Assembly (NCBI GenBank): GCA_012932295.1
Contig: JAAONU010000011.1
Span: 42,348,352-42,412,351 of the forward strand
Length of the DNA stretch: 64,000 bases
DNA from: Cyclina sinensis
Lineage: Eukaryota > Mollusca > Bivalvia > Venerida > Veneridae
Direction of reading: 5' to 3'
The translations under genes were made by a program, and so were the position numbers. The notes under the pieces are model-generated. The model saw only the letters and a list, made by a program, of their open reading frames with translations, ran no database searches and was not told the DNA's origin. How positions within the stretch are numbered: position 1 is the first letter of the stretch; every line of letters begins with the position of its first letter. This document shows positions 1 through 12,016 of the stretch, piece after piece.

Positions 1-2129
1 GAGGAGCTAAATGGTTCTGTCCATTAAAGAATATCTGCCACCAATTAGACATAATGATTTTTCTTATTCAATCAAGTTCAATGGTCCTTCAAGTAACTGG
101 GTTACTGACCTCGCCTTAAGACTGATGTCAAAACCGTAAGTGGTCTTCAGATATATTGAAAGTTGCCTTTAGCATATTACATAGAATTGCTTTCTGCTTT
201 CCTACAATCAGAATCTGTAGAATCCAATATAGCAAAAAGCTTTTATCAATTCTGTGAATTTATTTATGTTACTAAAATTGTAAATTTATTTATTTTGCTA
301 GGTACATTTCGAAAGTTTATTACACAATGTTACCATTTTAAAACCTTTAATCAACTTAAAAGAAAGAACTCATATTGTGACTAGTTTTAAACAAGATCTT
401 TGGTCAAACACAATTGTTAGTCTTAAACAAGACAGATGTCAGGTGAAAAATCTTTGTTCTAATAAAAAAGAAAAGAAAACGTTTATTTAAAGTTTCTTTA
501 TGTTTCTGTTTTTTGGGGCATATATTCGCACCAATGAAAAGACAAGGACTTTCCTTTTAGTCAAAAACAGCGCTAAAGATGTGAGCCCATTTTATGGGGT
601 TTTGAATTCTGACAGAAAAAGTTGCTAACTGCTCTAAAATAAACAAAAGAATTTTATCCCTCAAAACATTTTAATACAATACCAGAATACCCAAGCTCAG
701 TTCTTTAGCATTTCTGGTATCATTCAATTTGTTTCAATAAATTCTAAAATCATTCATGGTTAGTTGTAATTCCCAGAAGTATCTATAATACAAATGGATG
801 TGCAAGTCTGGTACACCACAGAAATTATATTTCTTACACTTAAAAGCAAAATAACATGACATGTCAATCAGCCTGAAACAAAAAAAGAACATTACAAAAG
901 CAAAATTAATGTTTTCCTAGAGTTTCATAAAATATCCATGGAAACCATTTCCCAAGGAGTTTGCAGCACAATCTCTTTAATAGAAATTTTTTACATTTTG
1001 TACACCATCAAGTGCTAATATCAATCTTCTGTTGCGAAAGAATTGTACCGAAATAAAACCTGTTGATGCTTCTTTCGATTTCAATCTACAAAATCAGTTT
1101 TAAAAGAAAACTCACTCAGATTTCTCAGAGAGAGGTTAAGGAGATATCAAAACAGCTAAGCGAATTAATTTCAAACCTTGCAAACTGAGAATCGTATCAT
1201 ATATCAACAAGAGGCATTCAAAGAGACTATGAAACATGTTAAGTATTTTTGAAGTGTTAAATAAGAGGCTTCTTTTCCAGGAAAAACTGGTAAAAACAGC
1301 AAGAGGAGTTGTTACCACCTCAAGAGTTTTGAAGAAGTATCATTAGAACATTTTGTGGTATAATTTAAGAAGTATCATTTGAACTTTTTGTGTATAATTA
1401 TAGACAAGGATAACTGATAATACTCTACTCCCGGTTCAATAATTTTGAATGATTTAACCACTCCACACTTAAGGATGTCCTAGGTGCTCGTATAAAGCCA
1501 AAATTGCGATGGAAGACAGATCATTCTCATGCTTCAACAATCTAGCACAACTCAGTAGAATTTCAGCTCAGATAAAAACTGTAATTCTGCTGATATAATA
1601 AAAGCATAACAAAATTTTTAAAAGATATGGCCCAAGTTAGAATATACTTAAAACTGTGATGATAATTTTACTTGGATTTATGGCCAATCTCTTAGAAGCT
1701 TCAAGGTGCAACAACTTGGAGAATCCTAAAATGTAATATTTCGTTAATGTTTACAGAGATATATTCATACATTTTTAGGTCTCTACAAATCTCATTATTA
1801 TTCCAGGCATCCATCCTATTACTGTGAACATCTGACATTTATTTTCTTCCTGGCATTACTGTCTATTGTCTGTTTGTAGAAGCTCTTGGCTGATCTCTTG
1901 AAATCTTACAGGCATACTGCGACATCCACATCTTAATTAAACAAATCAATCTGTCTCTAAGATGTCCATTCAGCTTGACTTTTTTTCTAGACAGATGTTT
2001 GAATAACAAGTCTGTGTCCTAACTCGTACTGGAAATTAAAACCTATTTTTTCCCTTGAATAAGTAACTGAAAAATTACGTATCAATAATGTTTGAAGTGT
2101 CATAATCTATTGGTTGTATATTTAAAATT
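1..2129. other. AT-rich non-coding stretch, left edge
   Basis: No coding region, RNA gene or recognised repeat was seen. AGAAGTATCATT recurs near 1333 and 1369. If the NCX gene continues left, this is intronic. Confidence 0.5.
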
Positions 2130-2135
2130 GTATAA

Positions 2136-2693
2136 CAGGGATAAAAGTTGCAGATTTAGAAAATCCCGAAATCCAAGCTGGGGGCCAGGGGGCCGGAGGC
2201 CCCTGGAAGCTCTTGGATTTTAGCTGTTTGGCATATCAAAAATCTCATTTCCTTGTAAATTTATGGAACCATTTTTAATCAGATCAAGTTAAATACCTCC
2301 ATTTGTTCTTCGCTCCCTTATCAATTTCGCTCACGTTGTAGCCAGCTGGTAAAAATTTCATCGTTAATTTTGTAAATTCAAATCATAAAACAAAAGCGGT
2401 CACCTTTGCATGTAAACTTCAGAATGAATCATCGATACTCATTGGATTATTCTAACAATAAGTCATCCAATCAAAATGCGCGATAGAAATCAGGGAGAGT
2501 AAAAGCCGTTTCCCGGTCCATAACAGTACTTTTACGACGCGGCGAAGCTTTCGCCGATATGAAGTTTCAGATCGACCTGACCCCCACCCCACCCCCCAAA
2601 ATTTCGACCCGGATTTACATGAATTGTAAAAACAGCCCAGACAGAGGCCGAAAATCCGGAAATCCGGCACAATCCGGAAAACTTTTACCCCTG
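2136..2693. mobile_element. hAT-like MITE 1 with terminal inverted repeats and 6-bp duplication
   Basis: The left end reads CAGGGATAAAAGTT and the right end, reverse-complemented, reads CAGGGGTAAAAGTT. The direct repeat GTATAA flanks both ends exactly (2130-2135 and 2694-2699). The 558-bp element has no transposase frame. The interior has a GC-rich palindromic stretch near 2180-2207 and repeated ATCCGG near 2655-2680. CAG-G starts are typical of hAT ends. The usual hAT duplication is 8 bp, so 6 bp is notable. Confidence 0.7.
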
Positions 2694-2759
2694 GTATAAT
2701 CATCTTCATGATAAAAAAAATTAGAGGGCCATGATTGCCCTAGAACGCTCACCCGAGTA

Positions 2760-3790
2760 TGACTCCTTTTAACAAAATTGTTATTGACCTGATTAATTGG
2801 CCCCGGATGACCCATATTCAAACTTGACCTAGAAATTACCAAAACAACTTTTCTGACAAATTTCCAGGTTATTTGGACTGAAAAAGTAGCCTCTAGAGTT
2901 TTAACAAGGTTTTCCCATATTTGGGCTCTATGACCTAGTTTTTGACCCCAGATGACCCATATTCAAATTTTAGCTAGAAATCATTATAACAACCTTTCTG
3001 ACAGATTTCCAGGTTATTTAGACTGAAATGGATACCTTTTAGAGTGTTAACAAGGTTTTTCAATATTTGGGCTATGTGACCTAGTTTTAGACCCCAGATG
3101 ACCCATATTCAACCTCATGCTATATGTAATGGAAACAACCTTTCTGACAAATTTCAAGGATATTTAGACTGAAAAAGTAGCCTCTAGAGCCTTAACAAGG
3201 CTTTTCTATTTTTGGGCTCTGTGACCTAGCTTTTGACCCAAGATGACCCATATTCAAACTTGAGCTAGAAATCTTTGAAACAACCTTTCTGACAAATTTC
3301 CAGGATATTTGAACTGAAAAAATAGTTTCTAGAGTGTTAACAAGGTTTTTCTATTTTTGGGCTCTGTTACCTACTTTTTGATCCAAGATGACTTACATTT
3401 GAACTTGAGCTAGAAATCATCAATACAACCTTTCTGACAAATTTCCAGGATATTTGAACTGAAAAAGTAGCCTCCAGAGTGTTAACAAGGTTTTTCCACA
3501 TTTGGGCTCTGTGACCTTGTTTTTGAACCCAGACAACCCATATTTGAACTTGAGCTAGAAATTATTGAAACAACCTTTCTGACATTTAATTTCCAGGATA
3601 TTTGGACTGAAAATGTACCCTCTAGATTGTTAGAAAGGTTTTTCTATTTTTGCGCTTTGTGATCTAGTTTTTCACCCCAGATGACCCATGTTCGAACTCA
3701 TCCGAGTAATCATTGGGACAAACAGCCTGACTAAGTTTCATGACAATTGAGGCAAAAATGTGACCACTAGAGTGTTAACAAACTAAGTGT
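2760..3790. repeat. Tandem array of about 147-bp units
   Basis: About seven diverged units repeat TGACCCATATTCAAACTTGA, CAACCTTTCTGACAAATTTC, CTCTAGAGTGTTAACAAGG and GGGCTCTGTGACCTAG at a spacing near 147 bp. The last unit changes to AAGTTTCATGACAATTGAGG and ends at GACGTCCAACGGCTC. There is no coding content. It lies downstream of the last NCX exon found here, probably within a later NCX intron. Confidence 0.85.
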
Positions 3791-4244
3791 GGACGTCCAA
3801 CGGCTCAGGTGTGCTATGATAAAAGCCTCAGTTCTAAGACTAACTAAGAGCCATGATGACCCTAAAGCACTCACTTGACTATAACTATTGTACTATGAAA
3901 AACAAGTGCCATGTAATGGATTTACCATCAAAATAAAATACATCAGAATGCCCAATGGCAGCATGTCAAGTCCACCACTGGAAAGTCACCAATGGTGATG
4001 GGACTATAAAATGAACAAGACCTGTCCATAAGACAGCATGCTTGACTATTTGCAGCTTATAATTAGTTTAAAGTTGATAACACTGTGATAATAAACAAGA
4101 TTGGTGCCAGCTAAGACTTGTGTTTATTTTCAGTTCATTTGTGTATAATTATCCAACAATTACAATATTTTTCTTAATTAGTGTGTCTGCTAACAATGGA
4201 ACATTATTTTATGTTTTCACCAAACACATTGAGTGCTTTGTCTT

Positions 4245-4800
4245 AACACTGTGACCTTGATCTTTAACCATTTGACCCCAAAATCTGAAGGGATCATCCC
4301 AGATTGGGTGGAAGTCCATGTGTAAATCTGCACGCATGTAGATGGTAAGCAAGTTAGGAAACCATTTTTTTATGCCATAGCACTGTGACCTTGACCTTTG
4401 ACTTTCTGACCACAAAAGCAACAAGAATAATCAATGGTTTTGGGCCAGTGCATGTGTAAGTTTCCAAGAAGCAAGTTATGACCTTGAACTTTTTTCTTAT
4501 GTATATCTAAGTATGACCATGACCTTCATAAGTTTGACTCCAAAATCAAAGGGATCATCCTTGCTGTTGTTAAGTCAATGAGTAAGTTTTAATGTAGGTA
4601 GAAGAAGATAAGGAAATTAGCAAGTTATTGCCCTAAAATGGTTTCCTTATTTTCTGTGACCTTGATCTTTGATGGTTTGACCCCAAAATCAAAAGGGATT
4701 ATCCTTGAATCGGTTGAAGTATATGTGTAAGTTTTCATGCAGGTAGATGATTAGGAGAGCAATTTATAGTCCTAACACAATTGTGTCTCTGGACAAAGAC
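4245..4800. repeat. Tandem array of about 135-bp units built on TGACCTTGACC
   Basis: Four diverged copies start near 4246, 4381, 4510 and 4655. Each carries CTGTGACCTTGACCTTTGA, GACCCCAAAATC, AAGGGATCATCC and TGTGTAAGTTT. The array ends near GGACAAAGACAGACAAGC. No gene is seen. Confidence 0.8.
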
Positions 4801-5689
4801 AGACAAGCTAATTAGAGTATACCCCCACAATTCCGGGTTGCAGGGGGCATATTTATTGTGGCTGAATTCTAAGATATATGCATGACAGTAGGCAAAATAA
4901 AAAAATTGAATCAAAATTTCAAAAGTCAAAAAGTGGTCATAAATTGCATTAAATTTGGTCAAAAGTTATTTAGCTCGTTTGTTTAATGCCCCTGAAGACC
5001 TAAGTAAAGTATTAAAACAATAAGCATACCTGCTTATTAAAATATATGCATCATATAGTAAATTACATACAAAACTGTAACCAATTCTTTTTTGCACACA
5101 AAGCCTTTAAACAAAATTTCTAAGTTCATCTCTGCCTCCATCTTGCTATAAAAACATTTCCAGCAATACTCTAATCCTTCTGTTCTGTATTACACTGTAA
5201 TTATCTTGCTGGCATAGAAGCTTGATCATTCCTTGGAGATAATAATTATTCTGTAAGACATTCTGCCTACCTGATCATCTGAAACCATATAAGATGTCAT
5301 TAGCGAACTCTGCTTTCAGGAATTTTTTCTTGTTTTGCTGCAGAGAATTTAGAAGTCCTACAAAGGTGTGTATTTAAACTGCAGTTGTTTCTGTTACATT
5401 TATGATAACATGCAAAGTATGGTCCTACTTTCTAACTGTTTCTATATTATGCTATGAAATGATGGAACTTAAAATAAAATCATTTGCATGTTGTATTTCA
5501 ATCAACAAAATCTGTAAACATCACTCTTTCAAATCCAATGTCCATGAGGATTGGCAGGTTCTTATGAGACACTATTTGCATTTCTCTCAACTGGTCTGAT
5601 TTGTTCTTTTAAGAGATATATATGTTTATTCTTTTATATATTTTTTTATTCCTCTGCTACATGATCACATCTAAATCTCAATGCCTTTA

Positions 5690-7600
5690 TTCTCTGCTAA
5701 GTCATATCTCTGTCAAGCAATGATAGTGATGCATTATTTCTAAATCAAGCAATGACGTTCTGTTCTTAATGCATTCTTTCTCTGTCAAGCAATGACATTC
5801 TGTTCTCCTAGTCTTACTGCTCTGTCAAGCAATGACATGCTGTTCTTGATGTTTCATTTCTCTGTCAAGCAATAACATTCTGTTTTTGATGTCTCATTTC
5901 TCTGTTAAACAGTGACATTCTGTTCTCCTGGCATCATTGCTCTGTCAAACAATGACTTTCTATTCTTGATGCATCATTTTTCTGTCACACAATAATATTA
6001 TGTTCAGATGTTTCACCTCTCTGTCCACCAGTGACATACTGTTCTTGATGCATCATTTCTCTGTCAAGCAAATATCATTCTGGTCTTGATGCATCCTTCC
6101 TCTGTCAGGCAAGGACATTCTGTTCTCCTACCCTCACTGCTCTGTCAAGCAATGACATTCTGTTCTTGATGTTTCATTTCTCATGACATTCTGTTTTGAT
6201 GTCACATTTCTCTGTCAAACATTGACATTCTGTTCTCCTGGCATCATTGCTCTGTCAAACAATGACTTTCTATTCTTGATGCATCATTTTTCTGTCACAC
6301 AATAATATTATGTTCAGATGTTTCACTTCTCTGTCCACCAGTGACATACTGTTCTTGATGCATCATTTCTCTGTCAAGCAAATATCATTCTGGTCTTGAT
6401 GCATCCTTCCTCTGTCAGGCAAGGACATTCTGTTCTCCTACCCTCATTGCTCTGTCAAGCAATGACATTCTGTTCTTGATGTTTCATTTCTCGTGACATT
6501 CTGTTTTTGATGTCCTATTTCACTGTCAGGCAATGACATTTTGTTCTTCCATCATTTCTCTGTCAAGCAATGACATTCTGTTTTTGATCAATCATTTCTC
6601 TGCCAACCAATTACATTTTGTTCTTGACACATGAATTGTCAGTCAAGCAATGGTTTTCTTTTTTTTTTTGATGACTCATTTCTTTGTCAAGCAATGACGT
6701 TCTATTCTTGATGTCTCATTTCTCTGTCAAGCAATAACATTCAGTTCTTGCTGCATTATTTCTCTATCGAGAATTTCATTCGGTTCACGATGGATCACTT
6801 CTTTAACAAGCAGTGTTTATCTGTTCCCAATGCATCATTTCTTTTCTCCTGTCATCATTTCTCCATCAAAGCAATGACATTCTGATCTCCTTACATCATT
6901 TCTTTGTGAAGCAAGGCAATGACATTCTGTTCTGGATGCATTATTACTTGTCAAGCAATGACATTCTGTTCTTGATGCATTATTACTTGTCAAGCAATGA
7001 CATTCTGTTCTGGATGCATTATTACTTGTCAAGCAATGATATCCTGTTCTCCTTGCATTATTTCTTTGTCAAACAATGACATTCTGTTCTTGATGAATCA
7101 TTTCTTTGTCAAAGAATAAAATTCTGTTCTGATGCATCATTTCCTTTTGAAGCAAGGCAATGACATTCTGTTCTCGTTGCATCATTTGTCTGTGAAGCAA
7201 GGCATGGACATTCAGTTCTTGATGCATCATTCCTCTATCAAGCAATAAGACCTTCTGTTCTTTTTTCAATCTTTTCTCTGTGAAGCAAGGCAATGACATT
7301 CTGTTCTGGATGCATTATTACTTGTCAAGCAATGACATTCTGTTCTCGTTGCATCATTTGTCTGTGAAGCAAGGCATGGACATTCAGTTCTTGATGCATC
7401 ATTCCTCTATCAAGCAAACTGACATTCTGTTCTTCTTGCATCTTTTCTCTGTGAAGCAAGGCAATGACATTCTGTTCTGAATGCATTATTACTTGTCAAG
7501 CAATGACATTCTGTTCTTGATGAATCATTTCTTTGTCAAACAATGAAATTATGTTCTGATGCAACATTTCTTTGTTAAGCAATGACATTCAGTCTACTCC
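5690..7600. repeat. 43-bp minisatellite with a 300-bp higher-order duplication
   Basis: About 45 degenerate units of TCTGTCAAGCAATGACATTC followed by TGTTCTTGATGCATCATT run for 1.9 kb. The stretch from about 5915 to 6183 is nearly repeated 300 bp later (about 6215-6493), and another block repeats 172 bp (four units) apart near 7171 and 7343. Open frames across the array on both strands follow from its period and are not genes. Confidence 0.9.
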
Positions 7601-10502
7601 TGGGCAAAAACATTCTTTTTGTTGATATTTACATTCTCTGCTAAGAGATGACATTCTGTTGCAGATGCCTTTATTCTCTAAGAATTTGCATTTTGTTTAA
7701 TATAACTTGACCTTCTGTTAAACAGTGGCATTCTGTTCTCTATGCTTTAATCTACTAAGCACTGACCTTCTGGTCCAGATACCTAAACTTTGATTCCTCC
7801 ATTCTCTGTTTAATATGCAATGACATTCTGTAGATACTTATTCAAATCAAAGACTTGAACTGGTATCTTTACTTTGAACACAAAATCAGATATCCCAGCA
7901 AAACAGGTTAATTAGGTCTTACAGACTTGAATGTCCTTTGCTTGACTTTTGACTGACTAGAACAACGGCACTGACTCATAAAGCCTAACACACAAAGAGA
8001 AGATAATCTGACAAGCTTTTGGCAAATTTACAGCTCCAGTATTACACTTAATGATAAATGACGTTCATTTAGTCAGCTGGGAAATGTTCACTGCTTTGAC
8101 ACTGCATGGAATAATTAGTTCTCATATACAGATTATGTAATTATTCCAGAAAATTGCCATATTTTCTTCATTAAGTAACATGCATTGCATTTTCTCTATA
8201 TCATTAAAAAGTGTACTTGCAATTACCAGAGGCAAAAGCATGTTTCATCGCTTGAGCTATTACTGAAAGATCAAAAGTGAAATAGCATTTACTCCAGAAC
8301 TGATACATGAAAAGCTTCCATACTTCAGCAATGGATAATAACTACAACTGCAAACAAGAGCATGTGGACAACATATCTAATACTAGTAAATATCACTCAG
8401 CAAAGCCAGAACAAAAGATTTCTAACTGTCTTGAATGTGAAGAGTCTTGGATGGGGAATATTAGTCTGACACCTATTTGTATCCTTTGAGATTCAGTTTC
8501 TTTTCCCAGAAGTCTCCAGCTTGGTAACCATAAAAACCACTAAAATACCTATTTAATTTAGAGCTCAACTGTTTTAACAAATGGACCATAGTCTCATGTA
8601 CTTGATTATATAAATCAAATAAATGACTGTTGCCAGCTTACAACATGGCTGATAATAAGCTTTAGTTTTCATCTTTTATTACCATATCATCATTATCTTT
8701 AATAATACTGCCATTTTCACTGACATTTAAGTTATCAATTCTCTACGACTTTAAATTTTCTACAAAATTCAAAAAAAATCTCACTCATATTCACTTTTAT
8801 GTCTACAAGATCACTTAATCTGAAAAGTATGTCTATGACCTTTTGTCTTCTGATATGCATTAAATATGAGCCTATAATCTTTCCTCTTTCTAGTGTAGAA
8901 CACCATAAAAAGTGTTGCAAAAATCCTTTGAAGCTGTTAATGATAGTGAGTCCAATTAGAAGTATGACTATTTATGTTCTGCATGGTACTGCACAAAAAC
9001 CTGGCATTCTCTTGGATAACTTACCAGATAATTGGCACTGATAGTGTTCACCCTTCACATTCCCAGTAATAAAATTGCTTTAATCATGTGAGATTATTTC
9101 TTATCTGCTGTTAAAAGAATTATTAACATTGCAACTTTAGGAAAGAGGAAAAAGTTTACGAAATTTGTTAATTAGTAAAATTATACAGGAAAATAGATGG
9201 AAAATGCAACTTGTGACAAACTTTTAGTTTAAACGGAGATTGTAAGCAAGATGGTGTAGGCTAAAAACGCTGTACCAGCTGCCTGTATATATTCAATCAC
9301 ATGTTTGGAGTCACTGTCTTTTTTTAAATATCTGTTGAATAATACCTTGGAATTCTGTCTGTTTTTCAGTTTTTTTGTAATAGCATCACTAGGGCAGTAT
9401 CAATTAAAAACTGCTTTCACAAACATCATTAGCCGGAAAGAAAACAAATTAACTTTGTCATTTCCGCAAGATATCACAAATTATCTGAATAATACATAAT
9501 GAGTGTGAAAACAGCATCCTACATATTATTATACAGCTTGAAAATGAATCCTACATCACAGGTGTACAGACTACAATCATAGGTGTACAGACTACAAAAC
9601 ATGTTCACAATTCACACTAATACTATCATTTCTTTTACTGACTATAACAGACAGCACACTTTACAAAGTTTCACTAAAATGATACACTAAATTAACCTGC
9701 CATGTCATATACAGAACCATACAAGACTTTGTTACACTTCACTGTCTCACTTCACCCGACCAGTCCTGGTCATTTAATACATAAACAGAAGGACAAAACT
9801 ACACACATACCAGGAAGGAAAGAAAATTATATATATACAATATACATGAACAAACTCAAAGGTGACAGACAAACACCAAAAAAGAAAAGAGGCAGGAGAT
9901 AACAACAAAATATTACACTATCTATACTAAAAAAATCTTTCACTGGCTGGATTCACATTTCCATTATCCAGAAAAGGTCTATGGATCAAACTCTTACAAC
10001 CCTGTAAGTGCCAAGACTAACTATAACATTTTTGGAAATAGGAAATACCTGTGATACATGGTTTTTTGGCAGTTCCTTGACCAACACCTATGGTGCACAT
10101 AGATAACTGACATACAAAACAAAGAATACAATCAAACCCTGAGAGGACAAATACATCATCATGTACACACAGATATTATTCTGATAAGTAAGCTGCATCC
10201 TTTCATCTGAGTTATATATTCTTGACCAACTTGGAGCTCTAAAACTTAAAACAAAGCTAAAAAAACTGTGACCTATGACCTTGACCTACTATTTTAATTT
10301 TAGGTTCCAGTAATAAACTCCATCAAGGACAATATAAAGTCTCTAAACGCAACAATGGACAAGTGAAACTTTTCAATTAACAAATAACAGGAAATGAGGT
10401 GTCTAAAATATAACAAACAAACAAGCAACCTCATCAAAAGTTCTCCTAAATTTCTCTAACTTTCTCACATCAGTAAAGAATATTGTCTCTATTTTGTTTT
10501 AG
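7601..10502. other. Non-coding stretch, probably NCX intron
   Basis: Residual decayed minisatellite units persist to about 7830. A 25-bp direct repeat (CATAGGTGTACAGACTACAA type) occurs near 9560-9600. Nothing else could be supported; the expected next NCX exons were not found. Confidence 0.5.
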
Positions 10503-10591
10503 GTTACCTTAGTGCACCATGTGTCTTGGCGAGATATTCAGCTGGAAAGAGACTGACAGGAGAATTTGATTACTGCTACAAATGTCTCCAG
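10503..10591 (+). CDS. Possible orphan plus-strand exon inside the NCX gene
   Basis: An 89-nt stretch lies between a strong acceptor (a long pyrimidine tract ending TTTTGTTTTAG at 10502) and a good donor GTAAAG (from 10592). It is open in one frame: YLSAPCVLARYSAGKRLTGE followed by FDYCYKCLQ. The cysteine-rich, coding-like composition contrasts with its surroundings, and it lies opposite to the NCX strand. PCxxAxxxAxxLTGE has a faint likeness to cysteine-rich PLAC8-type proteins, which I would not press. No partner exons were found nearby. It may be part of a nested gene, a captured exon or chance. Confidence 0.3.
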
Positions 10592-10844
10592 GTAAAGGTG
10601 ATGCCAAGTGAAGAAATATGTGAAGCTTTTTTATCTTAATTTGTGAAACATGCTGCTTATGTGGACACTTGCGATAGCCTTAAGAAGTCCTCATGCATGT
10701 CTGACAGGATGGTTTTGCCGATGTTTTGGTGTAATTCTTTGACTGTTTGAATAAGAAAAATCCACATGCAATGTTTTGTCAGAAGGTCTAAGGAATCAAG
10801 CTTGGTGCAAGAATAAAACCTGTGCTTTACAATAAAGTCTGTAC

Positions 10845-10865
10845 CTAAACAGTCCAAAGACTCAT
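10845..10865 (-). CDS. Candidate NCX cassette microexon
   Basis: This is a second possible 21-nt exon downstream of the EFDDEED microexon. It lies between acceptor CATTCCCAG (ending 10866) and donor GTACAG (from 10844). In the phase handed over by the previous microexon it reads NESLDCL and leaves one base, so it would keep the frame. A second upstream acceptor, CCAACAG, would add nine bases, also in frame (adding Pro- and Phe-containing residues). The polypyrimidine stretch before it is acceptable, but the donor is mediocre and I do not recognise the peptide. A chance match is quite possible. Confidence 0.3.
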   Translation of the reverse strand: MSLWTV

Positions 10866-11995
10866 CTGGGAATGCTGTTGGAGTAACAAAAAAGAGAGTT
10901 CAGATGAATAAGAACAGTACAAAATGACAAAAAATTAGAACATTAACAATGATTGAAACATTTTTCAACAATGATCTACATGTAATAAACTTTTTGAACA
11001 ATTCAAATCCAATATCATACATAATGTAACATAAACAAGAAGCCATATATTAGTAGTTTGTACCGCTCACCTAGTTCAAGTTCTGAAAATAACAAAATGT
11101 AAATTTTAGACATGCTTTAATGTTACTATACCAACATAACTTCTGTTCACACCAGAACAACATAAAACAACAAAAAATAATGCAGTCCACTACTTCTGCA
11201 AATCTGTCAAATCTTTAATAAATGTATCTAGAAAATGAGAGTAACTACTTTTGATGATCTCAAAAAGCTCAATAAAGCTTCAAAGCTCTTATAAGCCAAC
11301 CAACTAAATAGAAAATACAATCTGTCTATCAATGTTCCAAAAACAAAACTTAAGAAGGGCATGAATTAGCCTCAGAGCACTTAAACCAGGCCTTGGTCGG
11401 AGTTCAGGGACTTGTCTTACAATTTGCTACAACTGGAAATATATGGGTGCTACATCTGATACATTTTGAAGTGGAAGTATTGTAATGAGGTGAAAATAAA
11501 AACGATATAGGAAAAATGGAAGTGCAGTAACACAAATCTTGTTCCTATATGCATTTTCTTTTCTCTTTTTTTTACAGTAATCCTCTTGAAAGCATTAAAA
11601 TTCTGACCTTTGACATTGATTCAAACATTTCAAAATGTTATCTCAACATCTGCTATTACAATATTTTTGACTCAAAGCTTTAAAAATCAAAACTTGCTTA
11701 AATTATACATCTAATGAAAAATCAGCTTAAATAATAGATAACCAATGGCCTGTTTTTCTGACCTATACTTTTAGAGTGGCTGAATCAATGACATGAAAAC
11801 TTTTAGAATACTCTTATATACTTAGACCAAGGATTATTGGTTTAAATCTCTTCAACAAGGTTTAAAAGCTACAAACAAGCAGGATGGATTGATTTTTGTT
11901 GTCTTCTATAAACCGGGTAGAGTCTGCGGGGGGTCGCTATGGCTACCTATATGTAACTGAAATCACAAAACAACGCCACCATCACAAATACTTAC

Positions 11996-12016
11996 TATCT
12001 TCTTCGTCATCAAATT
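11996..12016 (-). CDS. NCX 21-nt microexon (acidic EFDDEED)
   Basis: This 21-nt microexon has acceptor TATGTTACAG (ending 12017) and a perfect donor GTAAGT (from 11995). Joined to the preceding exon's last G, it reads EFDDEED (residues 601-607) and leaves one base, so its length is a multiple of three and both phases match. The acidic peptide corresponds in position to the variable cassette region, or to the start of the ADEYDD-like segment, of NCX calcium-binding domain 2. It can be included or skipped without a frame shift. That it belongs to the NCX gene is inferred from strand, order, phase and sequence character; transcript data are not available here. Confidence 0.8.

Noticed and set aside
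6813..7480. Repetitive frames on both strands (for example HYYLSSNDILF)
   Set aside because: They are created by the 43-bp minisatellite.
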